Origin: Streptomyces hilarionis
GTDB taxonomy: Bacteria; Actinomycetota; Actinomycetes; Streptomycetales; Streptomycetaceae
DNA length: 64,000 nucleotides
Assembly: GCF_024539675.1 (NCBI RefSeq)
Contig: NZ_JAHHIT010000043.1
Coordinates: 32,785-96,784, forward strand
Direction: 5' to 3'
Part shown: in pieces, positions 34,811-43,073 of the stretch
How positions within the stretch are numbered: position 1 is the first letter of the stretch
Layout of the letters: every line of letters begins with the position of its first letter
Translations under genes and position numbers: made by a program
Notes under the pieces: model-generated
Seen by the model: only the letters and a program-made list of their open reading frames with translations
What the model was told of the DNA's origin: nothing
Database searches by the model: none

Positions 34811-35143
34811 GTGGCCGGCACCCTGAAGAATGTGACCGACGCCGACTTCGAAGAGGTCGTCCTCAAGAGCGACAAGCCCGTCCTGGTGGACTTCTGGGCC
34901 GAGTGGTGCGGCCCGTGCCGTCAGCTCGCGCCGTCCCTCGAGGCCATCGCCGCCGAGCACGGCGAGAAGATCGAGATCGTCAAGCTGAACATCGACGAGA
35001 ACCCGAACACGGCCGCCAAGTACGGCGTCATGTCGATCCCGACCCTGAACGTGTACCAGGGCGGCGAGGTCGCCAAGACGATCGTCGGCGCCAAGCCGAA
35101 GGCCGCGCTCGTCCGCGACCTGGAGACCTTCATCTCCGAGTGA
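34811..35143 (+). CDS. trxA: Thioredoxin
   Basis: 110 residues with the active site W32-C-G-P-C36 in VDFWAEWCGPCRQLAPSLE and the cis-Pro loop MSIPTLNVY. It is the general cytoplasmic disulphide reductant. GTG 34811 is favoured over the ATG at 34796 because AAGGAG lies 6 nt upstream of the GTG and the mature fold begins there. It is followed by a parS site and a strong hairpin. Confidence 0.96.
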   Translation: MAGTLKNVTDADFEEVVLKSDKPVLVDFWAEWCGPCRQLAPSLEAIAAEHGEKIEIVKLNIDENPNTAAKYGVMSIPTLNVYQGGEVAKTIVGAKPKAALVRDLETFISE

Positions 35144-35172
35144 CGCGATGAGCCGTCCCGCCGACGGCCGAT

Positions 35173-35186
35173 GTTTCACGTGAAAC
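35173..35186. other. parS: parS site
   Basis: Exact GTTTCACGTGAAAC between converging trxA and GNAT genes. Its last base is the first base of the adjoining terminator stem. Confidence 0.95.
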
Positions 35187-35223
35187 AGTGAAGGGCCGGT
35201 CCCCACGGACCGGCCCTTCACTG
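35186..35223. terminator. Bidirectional terminator, trxA/GNAT
   Basis: Perfect 17-bp stem (35186-35202 with 35207-35223), loop CCAC, located in a convergent interval right beside a parS site. Confidence 0.9.
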
Positions 35224-35256
35224 TGTCTATGGCGAGGACCGCCAGAGCGAAGACGT

Positions 35257-35874
35257 TCAGAGCGGACGCAACACCGGCTCCTTCTGGACTGCTCCCAGCA
35301 GGCGGTCGAGCGCCATCTCCACGTCTTCCTTCCACGAGAGCGTGCTCCTCAGCTCCAGTCTCAGCCGAGGGTGGGAGGGATGCGGGCGGACGGTCTTGAA
35401 GCCCACGGCCAGCAGATGATCGGCGGGGAGCAGACAGGCCGGTTCCTTCCAGCGGGTGTCGCCGAACGCCTCGATGGCCTTGAAGCCTCGCCTCAGCAGA
35501 TCCTTGGCGACCGTCTGAACCATCACCCGCCCGAGCCCCTGCCCCTGATAGCCCGGCATGATGAACGCCGTCATGAGCTGCACGGCGTCCGGTGACACCG
35601 GGCTGGTGGGGAATGCCGTCGAGCGGGGGACGTAGGCGGGCGGGGCGTAGAGCACATGGCCCACCGGGACGTCGTCCACGTAGACGACTCGGCCGCACGA
35701 TCCCCAGTCCAACAGGACGGCGGAGATCCAGGCCTCCTTCTCCAGAGCGGTCGTCCCTGCCTTCAGCGCGGCTTCGCCGCTGACGGGATCGAGCTCCCAG
35801 AAGACGCACGAGCGACACCGCTGGGGAAGGTCCGGGAGGTTGTCCAGCGTGAGCGGTACGAGCCGACGCCCCAT
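35257..35874 (-). CDS. GNAT family acetyltransferase
   Basis: 205 residues. It begins RRLVPLTLDNLPDLPQRCRSCVFWELDP, a Cys-containing start seen in a conserved streptomycete GNAT neighbour of parB. The acetyl-CoA region is MTAFIMPGYQGQGLGRVMVQTVAKDLLRRGF and the C-terminal signature is AFGDTRWKEPACLLPADHLLAVGFKTVRPHP. The substrate is not known. Its first 112 nt overlap the end of a possible small gene (35763-36020) on the same strand. Confidence 0.87.
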   Translation of the reverse strand: MGRRLVPLTLDNLPDLPQRCRSCVFWELDPVSGEAALKAGTTALEKEAWISAVLLDWGSCGRVVYVDDVPVGHVLYAPPAYVPRSTAFPTSPVSPDAVQLMTAFIMPGYQGQGLGRVMVQTVAKDLLRRGFKAIEAFGDTRWKEPACLLPADHLLAVGFKTVRPHPSHPRLRLELRSTLSWKEDVEMALDRLLGAVQKEPVLRPL

Positions 35875-36020
35875 GAAGGCTGTTCCTCGCTTCCTTCGCC
35901 CGCTCCACCGCGAGCTGCCGTCAGAGCGCTCCGTTCCCTGAGGAGACTGCCGACGAACCCGCCGACCACGCCCAGCCCCAGTCCGGCGCTCACCAGTCCG
36001 GTCCGGCTCATCGTTCGCAT
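35763..36020 (-). CDS. Possible small membrane protein overlapping the GNAT gene
   Basis: 85 codons. ATG 36020 has GGGAGG 8 nt upstream, an excellent ribosome binding site. The N-terminal part (MSRTGLVSAGLGLGVVGGFVGSLLRER) is a plausible transmembrane segment and uses high-GC third positions. The last third overlaps the first 112 nt of the GNAT gene in another frame, and its composition (Ser/Thr-rich) fits poorly there. It could be a real small protein translationally coupled to the GNAT gene, or only a leader. No homologue is recognised. Confidence 0.4.
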   Translation of the reverse strand: MRTMSRTGLVSAGLGLGVVGGFVGSLLRERSALTAARGGAGEGSEEQPSWGVGSYRSRWTTSRTFPSGVARASSGSSIPSAAKPR

Positions 36021-36120
36021 GGCACCCGCCTCCCGCTCCGAGGTACTGCCAGGTGGACGCGCCAAAGCCTTATCGCATCGTATCCACGATGCGATGCCCT
36101 CGACAGCGCCTGCAAGCAAA

Positions 36121-36160
36121 GAGCGGGCCGTGTCCGGTGGGTACCGGACACGGCCCGCTC
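36121..36160 (-). terminator. Terminator of parAB operon
   Basis: Perfect 18-bp stem starting GAGCGGGCCGTGTCCGGT (36121-36138), 4-nt loop, complement 36143-36160, located 41 nt past the parB stop. Confidence 0.9.
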
Positions 36161-36201
36161 TGCACAGCTCCCGGACGACACGGGAGCCGCCGAGCCCGGG
36201 C

Positions 36202-37302
36202 TCAGTCTTCCGCTTCTTCGGTGTCGCCCTCTGCGAGGCCCTTCGGCAGGACCGGGCCCTCACCAGGAGCCAGCGTGCCGAGAATGCGCTCCAGGTCCTC
36301 CATCGAGGCGAACTCGACGGTGATCTTGCCCTTCTTCTGTCCGAGGTCGACCTTCACCCGCGTTTCGAAACGGTCCGAGAGCCGCGTCGCGAGGTCGGTC
36401 AACGCCGGGGAGACCCGGCCGCCGGCACGCGGCCCCTTGGCCCGCTGAGCCGCCTGCGGACGCGACCCCATGAGGGTCACGATCTCCTCGACGGCCCGCA
36501 CCGACAGTCCCTCGGCCACGATGCGGTGGGCGAGACGATCCTGTTCCTCGGAGTCGTCGACGGAGAGCAGCGCCCGTGCGTGACCGGCCGAGAGCACACC
36601 CGCCGCGACCCGACGCTGGACCGCCGGTGAGAGCTTCAGCAGACGCAGCGTGTTGGAGACCTGCGGGCGGGACCGACCGATACGGTCCGCCAGCTGGTCG
36701 TGCGTGCAGTTGAAGTCCTTCAGCAACTGGTCGTAGGCGGCTGCCTCTTCCAGCGGATTGAGCTGGGCCCGGTGCAGGTTCTCCAGCAGAGCGTCCAGGA
36801 GGAGCTTCTCGTCGTCCGTGGCGCGCACGATCGCCGGGATCGCCTCCAGCCCCGCCATACGGCAGGCCCGCCAGCGCCGCTCGCCCATGATGAGCTCATA
36901 GCGTGCAGAGTCGACCTGACGCACCACGACCGGTTGCAGAAGGCCGACCTCCTTGATGGAGGTGATCAGCTCGTGCAGGGCGTCGTCGTCGAAGACCTCA
37001 CGCGGCTGGCGCGGGTTCGGCGTGATCTGGTCGAGGGGAATCTCCGCGAAGTGAGCGCCGATGGGCGGTGCCGGCATCTCCAGGAGATCACTCGCCGGAA
37101 GCTCCTCTGTTTCACGTGAAACAGTCGGGAGCGTGGCGACCTTGGCTGCTGCCACTCCTCTGTCCGTCGTCAGGACCGGAACGGAAGCGGGCGACGTGGA
37201 GCCTCCGCCTCCCACCGCGGCCTGTGCCGGTGTCCTCTCCGTCGGGGCAGCTGGGATCAAGGCCCCAAGGCCACGGCCCAACCCCCTCCGTCGCTCACTC
37301 AT
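36202..37302 (-). CDS. parB: Chromosome partitioning protein ParB
   Basis: 366 residues. The N-terminus [17 protein letters not shown] is the ParA-interacting motif. The CTP-binding domain shows ITPNPRQPR (95-101) and G140-E-R-R-W-R-A; a helix-turn-helix ([23 protein letters not shown]) reads parS, and the C-terminal domain dimerises. ParB clamps load at parS, slide and spread, forming the origin complex that organises sporulation septation in Streptomyces. Its start overlaps the parA stop by 4 nt. An exact parS site lies inside the gene, encoding V61-S-R-E-T65. Confidence 0.97.
   Translation of the reverse strand: MSERRRGLGRGLGALIPAAPTERTPAQAAVGGGGSTSPASVPVLTTDRGVAAAKVATLPTVSRETEELPASDLLEMPAPPIGAHFAEIPLDQITPNPRQPREVFDDDALHELITSIKEVGLLQPVVVRQVDSARYELIMGERRWRACRMAGLEAIPAIVRATDDEKLLLDALLENLHRAQLNPLEEAAAYDQLLKDFNCTHDQLADRIGRSRPQVSNTLRLLKLSPAVQRRVAAGVLSAGHARALLSVDDSEEQDRLAHRIVAEGLSVRAVEEIVTLMGSRPQAAQRAKGPRAGGRVSPALTDLATRLSDRFETRVKVDLGQKKGKITVEFASMEDLERILGTLAPGEGPVLPKGLAEGDTEEAED
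37109..37122. other. parS: parS site within parB coding sequence
   Basis: Exact GTTTCACGTGAAAC in the linker between the ParA-binding tail and the CTP-binding domain, in the frame Val-Ser-Arg-Glu-Thr. Confidence 0.94.
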
Positions 37303-38375
37303 TGGGTCCCCTCCACCATGCTCGGGTTGTTCTGGGCGCCGACATGGGCGTGCGGGGCGTCATAACTGACACCGACGCCCTTCAGCGCAAGTTCTCGTGC
37401 AGCCTCAAGATAGGAGAGGGCGCCACTCGATCCCGGATCGTAGGTCAGCACCGTCTGCCCGTAGCTCGGCGCTTCGGAGATACGGACCGAGCGAGGAATG
37501 CTCGTCCGCAGCACCTCTTCGCCGAAGTGGGTGCGCACCTCTTCCGCGACCTGCGACGCGAGCCGCGTCCGGCCGTCGTACATGGTGAGCAGGATCGTCG
37601 ACACGTGCAGCTCGGGGTTGAGGTGGCCCCGCACCAGGTCGACGTTGCGCAACAACTGTCCCAGCCCTTCGAGTGCGTAGTACTCGCACTGGATCGGGAT
37701 CAGGACTTCGGCACCGGCCACCAGAGCGTTGACCGTCAGGAGGCCGAGCGACGGCGGGCAGTCGATGAGGATGTAGTCCAAGGGCTGTTCGTACGCCTGA
37801 ATCGCTCTCTGCAAGCGACTCTCTCGTGCCACCAGGGACACCAGCTCGATCTCCGCACCCGCGAGATCGATGGTCGCCGGAGCGCAGAAAAGGCCTTCTA
37901 CGTCAGGCACGGGCTGTACGACTTCGGCGAGGGGACGGCTGTCGACCAGCACGTCATAGATGGACGGCACCTCGGCGTGGTGGTCGATTCCCAGGGCCGT
38001 GGACGCGTTGCCCTGCGGGTCGAGGTCGACCACCAGGACACGACCGCCATGCAGAGCAAGGGAGGCGGCGAGGTTGACCGTCGTCGTCGTCTTGCCCACC
38101 CCGCCCTTCTGGTTGGCGACCACGATCACACGGGTGTGCTCGGGACGTGGCAGGCCCTCGCCGGCGCGGCCCAGAGCCTCCACCGCGAGTTGGGCAGCAC
38201 GACCGATCGGAGTGTCGTCCATCGGGGGCGGTGTTTCACGTGAAACATCCTCCCCAAACGACGACTCGGTACGGGGACCGGGGACCGGATCGGTCATCGG
38301 TCCCGCGATGTTGGCGTCGGACCGCAAGGATTCACTCTCCTCGACTTCAGGCTCGCAATGAACAGAGCCTCCCAT
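37299..38375 (-). CDS. parA: Chromosome partitioning ATPase ParA
   Basis: 358 residues from the ATG chosen. The deviant Walker A K90-G-G-V-G-K-T-T, Walker A' strand [17 protein letters not shown] and Walker [20 protein letters not shown] are intact. A disordered N-terminal extension of about 80 residues is usual in streptomycetes. ParA dimers bind DNA non-specifically and move ParB-parS complexes; in Streptomyces ParA also links to polarisome and FtsZ ladders. ATG 38375 gives a length close to known homologues, but no clear ribosome site marks it; the frame stays open upstream to 38549, so the start is uncertain. It contains one parS site and another lies 160 nt upstream. Confidence 0.94.
   Translation of the reverse strand: MGGSVHCEPEVEESESLRSDANIAGPMTDPVPGPRTESSFGEDVSRETPPPMDDTPIGRAAQLAVEALGRAGEGLPRPEHTRVIVVANQKGGVGKTTTTVNLAASLALHGGRVLVVDLDPQGNASTALGIDHHAEVPSIYDVLVDSRPLAEVVQPVPDVEGLFCAPATIDLAGAEIELVSLVARESRLQRAIQAYEQPLDYILIDCPPSLGLLTVNALVAGAEVLIPIQCEYYALEGLGQLLRNVDLVRGHLNPELHVSTILLTMYDGRTRLASQVAEEVRTHFGEEVLRTSIPRSVRISEAPSYGQTVLTYDPGSSGALSYLEAARELALKGVGVSYDAPHAHVGAQNNPSMVEGTQ
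38233..38246. other. parS: parS site within parA coding sequence
   Basis: Exact GTTTCACGTGAAAC, in the frame Val-Ser-Arg-Glu-Thr (residues about 44-48) within the disordered N-terminal extension. Confidence 0.94.
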
Positions 38376-39024
38376 GTCTTCGGGGTGGTGAACCAGTGAG
38401 GCCTGTCGTTCTGTGGAGAAATCCACCTCTGTGGACAACTCCCGTCCCTCATCGAGTGAACCGAGGGGCTTGCGGTCGCGCGGCTCGGCAGCAGCGCGGC
38501 CGCGGCTGATGATGCCGTGGAGCAGGGAGCGACGTTTCACGTGAAACACGATGCACGGCAGCCAGGTTGCCGGTCGCGCGACACCCCGGTATGCGCACGT
38601 TTGGCTTCTTGGATGGGATATGCCCCCAAGGCTGACGGCAGCCCAGCGAACACCTCACGAGCAGAACGACCAACGGGTGTCATACATCACAGCCATCCAT
38701 GGCTGAAAGGACGGCCGCTGCGCAGGCGACTACAAAGCCAGTCGTTCACACCCCCTCTCCCGGCACAGCTCAATTCACCGGAATTCGCAGTCCCCGATCA
38801 CCCGATTCACGGACGGACCGGCGACGCCGAGGATCCAAACCCTCCGGGAGGACCTTGACCCAAAACCACCCACACGATCCTGGACATCGGGCCCCACCTG
38901 GGCAAAAAGCCCTTGATCCCCTCCTCTCCGCCACGGCAACGTGTGGCTGCCACGCCCTGCGGAAGTCGCACATATCCGCCATTGCGGGGTCATCTTGCAA
39001 TTCGCGTAAGACAGGGGATTCCAT
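38376..39024. other. parA upstream region and left edge of accessory locus
   Basis: 649 nt with no gene seen. The parA end (38376-38549) stays open in the parA frame and carries a parS site. From about 38560 to 39020 the sequence is noticeably less GC-rich than neighbouring genes, with runs such as TTCACCGGAATTCGCAGT, suggesting foreign or weakly constrained DNA. The parA promoter and the promoter of the secreted protein gene should be here. Confidence 0.55.
38534..38547. other. parS: parS site upstream of parA
   Basis: Exact GTTTCACGTGAAAC. ParB binding here could affect parA transcription. It is the copy nearest to dnaA among the 14, about 7.6 kb away. Confidence 0.95.
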
Positions 39025-39435
39025 ATGTTCCGTTCGAAAACTCTCGCCAAAGGCGCCGCGGTCGCCGCATTCTCCGCAGCCCTTCTGGGCGCCTCCCCGG
39101 CTTTCGGTGACGCCGGCGAGAACGTGACCTCCTCGTACGGCTTCACCCGAGCCGACGGCGTGAGGATCACGTGGGTGTCCGCCTGGAGCTACCAGAGCTC
39201 TGGCAACAAGACCGTCTCCGTGAAGGACGGCTACGGCGACAGCCACTCCGTCTACACGCTGTACGACCGGAAGAACACCACGGGTCTGCGGCTGGACAAC
39301 GACAACGGTGCGGGCAGCACGGTCACCAGCGGCTCCTCCGCCACCAACTACGTCGTCAAGGTGACGGCGTGCATCGACATCCAGGCGGCTCCCGACCAGT
39401 GCGGCCCGGACGACCGCCCGGGCGACGGCCGCTGA
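39025..39435 (+). CDS. Small secreted protein, unknown function
   Basis: 136 residues. A Sec signal peptide is clear: basic MFRSKTLAK, a hydrophobic run, and ALLGASPAFGDA with cleavage after about residue 28. The mature part (about 108 residues) is beta-prone, rich in Ser/Thr/Tyr/Asp (SYGFTRADGVRITWVSAWSY, NKTVSVKDGYGDSHSVYTLY), with two cysteines near the C-terminus (ACIDIQ, DQCGPDD). ATG 39025 has AGGGGA about 9 nt upstream. It is followed after 103 nt by a 10-TM protein gene on the same strand. A secreted peptide beside a large permease-like protein recalls bacteriocin/immunity loci such as lactococcin 972, but the sequence does not match that family by eye. Confidence 0.8.
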   Translation: MFRSKTLAKGAAVAAFSAALLGASPAFGDAGENVTSSYGFTRADGVRITWVSAWSYQSSGNKTVSVKDGYGDSHSVYTLYDRKNTTGLRLDNDNGAGSTVTSGSSATNYVVKVTACIDIQAAPDQCGPDDRPGDGR

Positions 39436-39538
39436 TGCCCCGGTGCCGCGGGGGACTTCCCCCGCGGCACATCGGCGCCCCGCGCCAGCCCTTGCCGTAC
39501 TCCCGCCGGCACGCCGAAGCCAGAACACCGAGGGTCCC

Positions 39539-42058
39539 GTGAGCACTATCAGGAGCCAGTCCGCAGACGGCGACACCAGGCACACGCTCGTCGAGTCCAC
39601 GGCGACCGGCGGGGCGGACCGTGCGGGCCCGCCCGGTCGGCAGCCCGGCCCCGCACGCACGGTCAGCGGTGCGGAAGCCCAGGGGCCAAGGTTCGTCGCG
39701 CTGCTGCTCGCCGCTCTGGTCATCGCCCTCGGTCTGAGCGCCATGGCGGGCGTCCACGCCGCGTACCAGGGCAAGGAACAGCACCGCCAGGACCGAACCC
39801 CCGTGCCGCAGGCCGCCGGGAACCCTCAGCACAGCGCGACGCGTTGGCTCGTCGGCTCCGACACCCTGAAGGGCGAACGCCGCTTCAGCGTCGTCTACCT
39901 GACCCCGCACACGGCGGACGCACCGTTGCCTCCCGGCCTGCGCCACTGGCCCGCTCCCGGAGAAGCCGTGCTGTCCCCCGCCCTCCTGAAGGCCGGCGCG
40001 GGCGAGGACATCGAGCGTCGTTACGGCCGACTGGGGGGAACCATCGGCCAGGAGGGTCTGGAGGACCCCGGTGAGTGGCTCGCCTATGTGCGGCCCGCGG
40101 CCGGCCTGGGCGCCAAGCAGCCGACCGAGATCGTCACCGGTTTCGGCCCGTCGGCGGGGAAGACCTCGCGGGGCCTCGAGCCCGGCTCCGGCCGGGCCGA
40201 CGACCAGCCCGAGGCCCTGTTCCTGGCCGCCGTCGCCGGCTTGCTCCTGCTGCCCGGCGTGGTGCTGCTGCTCATGGCCGTACGGCTCGGGGCGTCCACG
40301 CGAAAGAGCGGCCCCGACACCGGGGCCGGCCCCGGTGAGGCCACCAGCGTACGGGCCCGGTCGGCCGCCGCCGGAGTGATACGACCCGCTCTGCTGGGCG
40401 CCGTCGTCGCCGCCCTGCCCGTCGCCGCCGCCCTGCTGGGGGACGTCCGTCTGCCCTGCACCGACTATCTCCTCTCCTCCGCGGACCTGCGCAGCCACGC
40501 GTGGCTGGTCACGCTCGGACCGCTCGCCGCGGTGCCTGCCGTGCTGGTCACGGCCGTCCTGGCCGACCGGATCCCGTTCCGCCCGACCTCCGCTCGGAAG
40601 CTGCGTTCCTGGCTCGGCGAGCGGGTGACCCAGTGGGCGGGACTGTGCCCGCTGATGATCGTGCTCACCCTGCGCGGGCCGGAGCTGGTCTCCGACGCCC
40701 GGCTGCGCATGGGCATCGTCGGGGCGGGCGTGATCGGGACCGCTCTCACTCTGCCCGCCGTCGCGGCGTGGGCTTCGGCCAAGCTCGGCCCACGGCTCGT
40801 GCGCCGTGGACACCGGCGAGGGCGCCCCGGGGTCGTGGCGGCCGGGCGGCTGGCCACGGCGCACCCGGGGACCCCCGTCCGGGTGGTCGCACCGGTGGTC
40901 GTCGCGCTCATCGCGCTCGTCCAGGCCGTCGCCTGGCAGGGACTGTTCGGCTGGCAGAACACCGAGGGACGGGCGACTTTCGACCGGGTCGGACGCAGCG
41001 TGGTCGACGTCGTCCCGAACGGCGAGGTGACCACGGGGCAGATGGCTTCGTTCCTGGGTGGGCTCCCGCACTCCAGGGCGGTGCTGCTCGCACCTCCGTC
41101 CGGCGATCCCGAAGGCCCGCTCTCCCTCCAGGGCGACTGTGCCGCCCTGGAGACACTGCACCTGCCGTGTCCGGCCGCGCCCGTCCGCCTGGACCGCCTG
41201 CCCGTGGACACCCGCCTTCAGGAACTGGTCAAGTGGCACCTGGGGAACAGCCCCGACGTGGAGATCTCCCGGGTCGCCCCGGCTGACCTGGCCAAACGTG
41301 CGGCACAGGACACCACCAGCACCCTCGCGCTGCTGGACCCGCGCGGCCAGGACCTGGACGTGCCCGCGCTCAAGGCCCTCGGTTACGGGATCTTCCCGCG
41401 CGGGGCAGGGGTGAAGGCCCTCGGCGAGGACAACATCACGGCCGACGTCCCCAACCGGGACCAGAGCCGCTGGGTCGTGCTGCTCGGGATCGTGGGCATC
41501 GCCGTGATGTCCGTGGCCGCCGGGTGCACCGCCGTGAGCCTGTTCCTGCGCCGCGCCCGGTCGCTGGCGGCGCGGTCGAGGCCGGCCGACCGCACCCGTG
41601 CCCTGCGGGGCGCGGCGCTGTGGTCGGTGACGGTCCCGCTGGCCGCCGGCGGGGTCGCCGGCCCGCCGGTGGCCGCCTGGCTCACCGCGCCGGTCGGCGA
41701 CGGAGGCCCGTCCTACGTCACCGTCGGACTGCTGGCATCGAGCGGCGGCGTGGTCGTGGCCGTCGGTCTCCTGGCGGGGCTGTGCTCGATGTTGATCGCG
41801 ACCCGGCGGGCGCGGGGATGGGCCCTCGCGGCCGACGCGGATCACGCGGATCGCTCCGCAGAGTCGACCACGCAGGATTCCACCCGTGCCGAGCCGCCCC
41901 ACGACGAGCCGGCCTTCGCTGAACGGCCCCCGGACGCGCGAACCGCGGACGCAGGGACTGCGGACGCACGGACCGCAAACGCACGGACCGCGGACGAGCG
42001 AACCACGGTCGCGCGGACCGCCGACAGACGCGCCGCCGGGGAGCCGTCCGCCCGGTGA
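39539..42058 (+). CDS. Large FtsX/MacB-like integral membrane protein (orphan permease)
   Basis: 839 residues with about ten hydrophobic helices. TM1 (about 51-73) is followed by an extracytoplasmic domain of about 150 residues; a cluster of helices spans about 225-470; a second outer domain (about 475-640) and three final helices follow (from RWVVLLGIVGIAVMSVAAGC). This arrangement is that of ABC permeases of the MacB/FtsX or bacteriocin-associated integral membrane type, yet no ABC ATPase gene is adjacent. The C-terminal tail holds a degenerate Ala-Arg-Thr-Ala-Asp pentapeptide repeat. GTG 39539 has GAGGG closely upstream. It lies in what should be a contiguous parA-rsmG interval, so this is likely an insertion. 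Confidence 0.82.
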   Translation: MSTIRSQSADGDTRHTLVESTATGGADRAGPPGRQPGPARTVSGAEAQGPRFVALLLAALVIALGLSAMAGVHAAYQGKEQHRQDRTPVPQAAGNPQHSATRWLVGSDTLKGERRFSVVYLTPHTADAPLPPGLRHWPAPGEAVLSPALLKAGAGEDIERRYGRLGGTIGQEGLEDPGEWLAYVRPAAGLGAKQPTEIVTGFGPSAGKTSRGLEPGSGRADDQPEALFLAAVAGLLLLPGVVLLLMAVRLGASTRKSGPDTGAGPGEATSVRARSAAAGVIRPALLGAVVAALPVAAALLGDVRLPCTDYLLSSADLRSHAWLVTLGPLAAVPAVLVTAVLADRIPFRPTSARKLRSWLGERVTQWAGLCPLMIVLTLRGPELVSDARLRMGIVGAGVIGTALTLPAVAAWASAKLGPRLVRRGHRRGRPGVVAAGRLATAHPGTPVRVVAPVVVALIALVQAVAWQGLFGWQNTEGRATFDRVGRSVVDVVPNGEVTTGQMASFLGGLPHSRAVLLAPPSGDPEGPLSLQGDCAALETLHLPCPAAPVRLDRLPVDTRLQELVKWHLGNSPDVEISRVAPADLAKRAAQDTTSTLALLDPRGQDLDVPALKALGYGIFPRGAGVKALGEDNITADVPNRDQSRWVVLLGIVGIAVMSVAAGCTAVSLFLRRARSLAARSRPADRTRALRGAALWSVTVPLAAGGVAGPPVAAWLTAPVGDGGPSYVTVGLLASSGGVVVAVGLLAGLCSMLIATRRARGWALAADADHADRSAESTTQDSTRAEPPHDEPAFAERPPDARTADAGTADARTANARTADERTTVARTADRRAAGEPSAR
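41933..42025 (+). repeat. 15-nt tandem repeat encoding a pentapeptide
   Basis: Six imperfect 15-nt units at the 3' end of the permease-like gene encode DARTA, DAGTA, DARTA, NARTA, DERTT and VARTA. The tail is cytoplasmic if the last helix orientation is as predicted. Confidence 0.75.
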
Positions 42059-42186
42059 CCAGGCACCCGGGCGGACGGCCGGAGCACCTATGGCGCAGCA
42101 CAGGACGGGTCGCCCGACAACCAGCTGGGCGCTGCACCCGGCCGGCCCGCACCGGGACCCGGTGGCGCGGCAGCGGCCCGATGCCC

Positions 42187-42210
42187 GGCCCGGCGAGGCC
42201 ACGCCGGGCC
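42187..42210. terminator. Possible hairpin between permease and rsmG
   Basis: Perfect 9-bp stem GGCCCGGCG (42187-42195) with CGCCGGGCC (42202-42210), 6-nt loop, in the convergent interval. Confidence 0.55.
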
Positions 42211-42235
42211 AGGCCCGGCCGGGCGTCCGGCACGG

Positions 42236-42952
42236 TCAGCGGCGTCGCCGGGTACGTCCGGTCCGCGCGGCCTTGGCGCGCTTGGCCGCGAAACGCACAC
42301 CGCCCGGGCTCTCCCCGACCTCGACCCGCACCACGGTGGACAGGGGATCGACGACGCCCTCCCCGACATGGAGGATCGAGGTGCCCACCGCGCCGAGCTT
42401 GCTCAGCGCCGTCGCGGCGCTCTTCAGCTCCTCCTCGGCGGTGTCGCCCTTGAGGGCGAGCATCTCGCCGTAGGGACGCAGCAGCGGGATGCCCCACGTG
42501 GCCAGGCGGTCCAGGGGCGCGACGGCACGGGCGGTCACCACGTGGACCGGCGGGATCTTGCCCATGACCTCCTCCGCGCGACCGCGGGCGACGGTCACGT
42601 GGTCCAGGCCGAGCAGTTCCACGACCTCGGTGAGGAAGTTGGTCCTGCGCAGCAGCGGCTCCAGCAGGGTGATCTTCAGGTCCTCCCGCACGAGCGCCAG
42701 CGGGATGCCGGGCAGGCCCGCGCCCGAGCCGACGTCGCACACGGTCACCCCCTCGGGCACGACCTCGGAGAGGACCGCGCAGTTCAGGATGTGCCTCTCC
42801 CACAGACGCGGCACCTCTCGCGGACCGATGAGCCCACGCTGCACGCCCGCCTCGGCCAGCAGCTCGGCGTACCGGACCGCATCGCCGTAGCGATCGCCGA
42901 ACACCTCGCGGGCCACTTCGGGCGCGGGGGGGAGCTCCGCTGCCTCCGTCAC
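42236..42952 (-). CDS. rsmG: 16S rRNA (guanine-N7)-methyltransferase RsmG (GidB)
   Basis: 238 residues. The SAM-binding motif VCDVGSGAGLPGIPLALV (about 71-88) and the conserved RHILNC (53-58) identify GidB/RsmG, which methylates N7 of G527 in 16S rRNA. Loss of rsmG gives low-level streptomycin resistance and changes antibiotic production in Streptomyces. GTG 42952 is chosen because GGAAGGA lies 8 nt upstream. The last 35 residues are basic (KRAKAARTGRTRRRR). It follows jag across a hairpin. Confidence 0.96.
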   Translation of the reverse strand: MTEAAELPPAPEVAREVFGDRYGDAVRYAELLAEAGVQRGLIGPREVPRLWERHILNCAVLSEVVPEGVTVCDVGSGAGLPGIPLALVREDLKITLLEPLLRRTNFLTEVVELLGLDHVTVARGRAEEVMGKIPPVHVVTARAVAPLDRLATWGIPLLRPYGEMLALKGDTAEEELKSAATALSKLGAVGTSILHVGEGVVDPLSTVVRVEVGESPGGVRFAAKRAKAARTGRTRRRR

Positions 42953-43024
42953 GGGAACCGTCCTTCCGTACCGCATCGGCGCTGCTCGAGCGCCGACCAC
43001 CAGAACCACCGGGCTGACAAAGAC

Positions 43025-43055
43025 CGGCCCCGTCTGCGCGACAGACGGGGCCGGG
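43025..43055 (-). terminator. Hairpin between jag and rsmG
   Basis: Perfect 13-bp stem CCGGCCCCGTCTG (43025-43037) with its complement (43043-43055), 5-nt loop. It may terminate or attenuate the rpmH-jag transcript before rsmG. Confidence 0.78.
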
Positions 43056-43073
43056 GAACGCGTGGGTACCGAA

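Noticed and set aside
39025..39435. Assignment of the small secreted protein to the lactococcin 972 family
   Set aside because: The mature sequence lacks the Trp/His-rich pattern I would expect; only the gene layout is similar.
39356..42202. A 948-codon minus-strand frame opposite the permease-like gene
   Set aside because: Composition is Gly/Arg/Pro/Gln-rich and lacks hydrophobic structure; the plus-strand reading gives ten clean helices.
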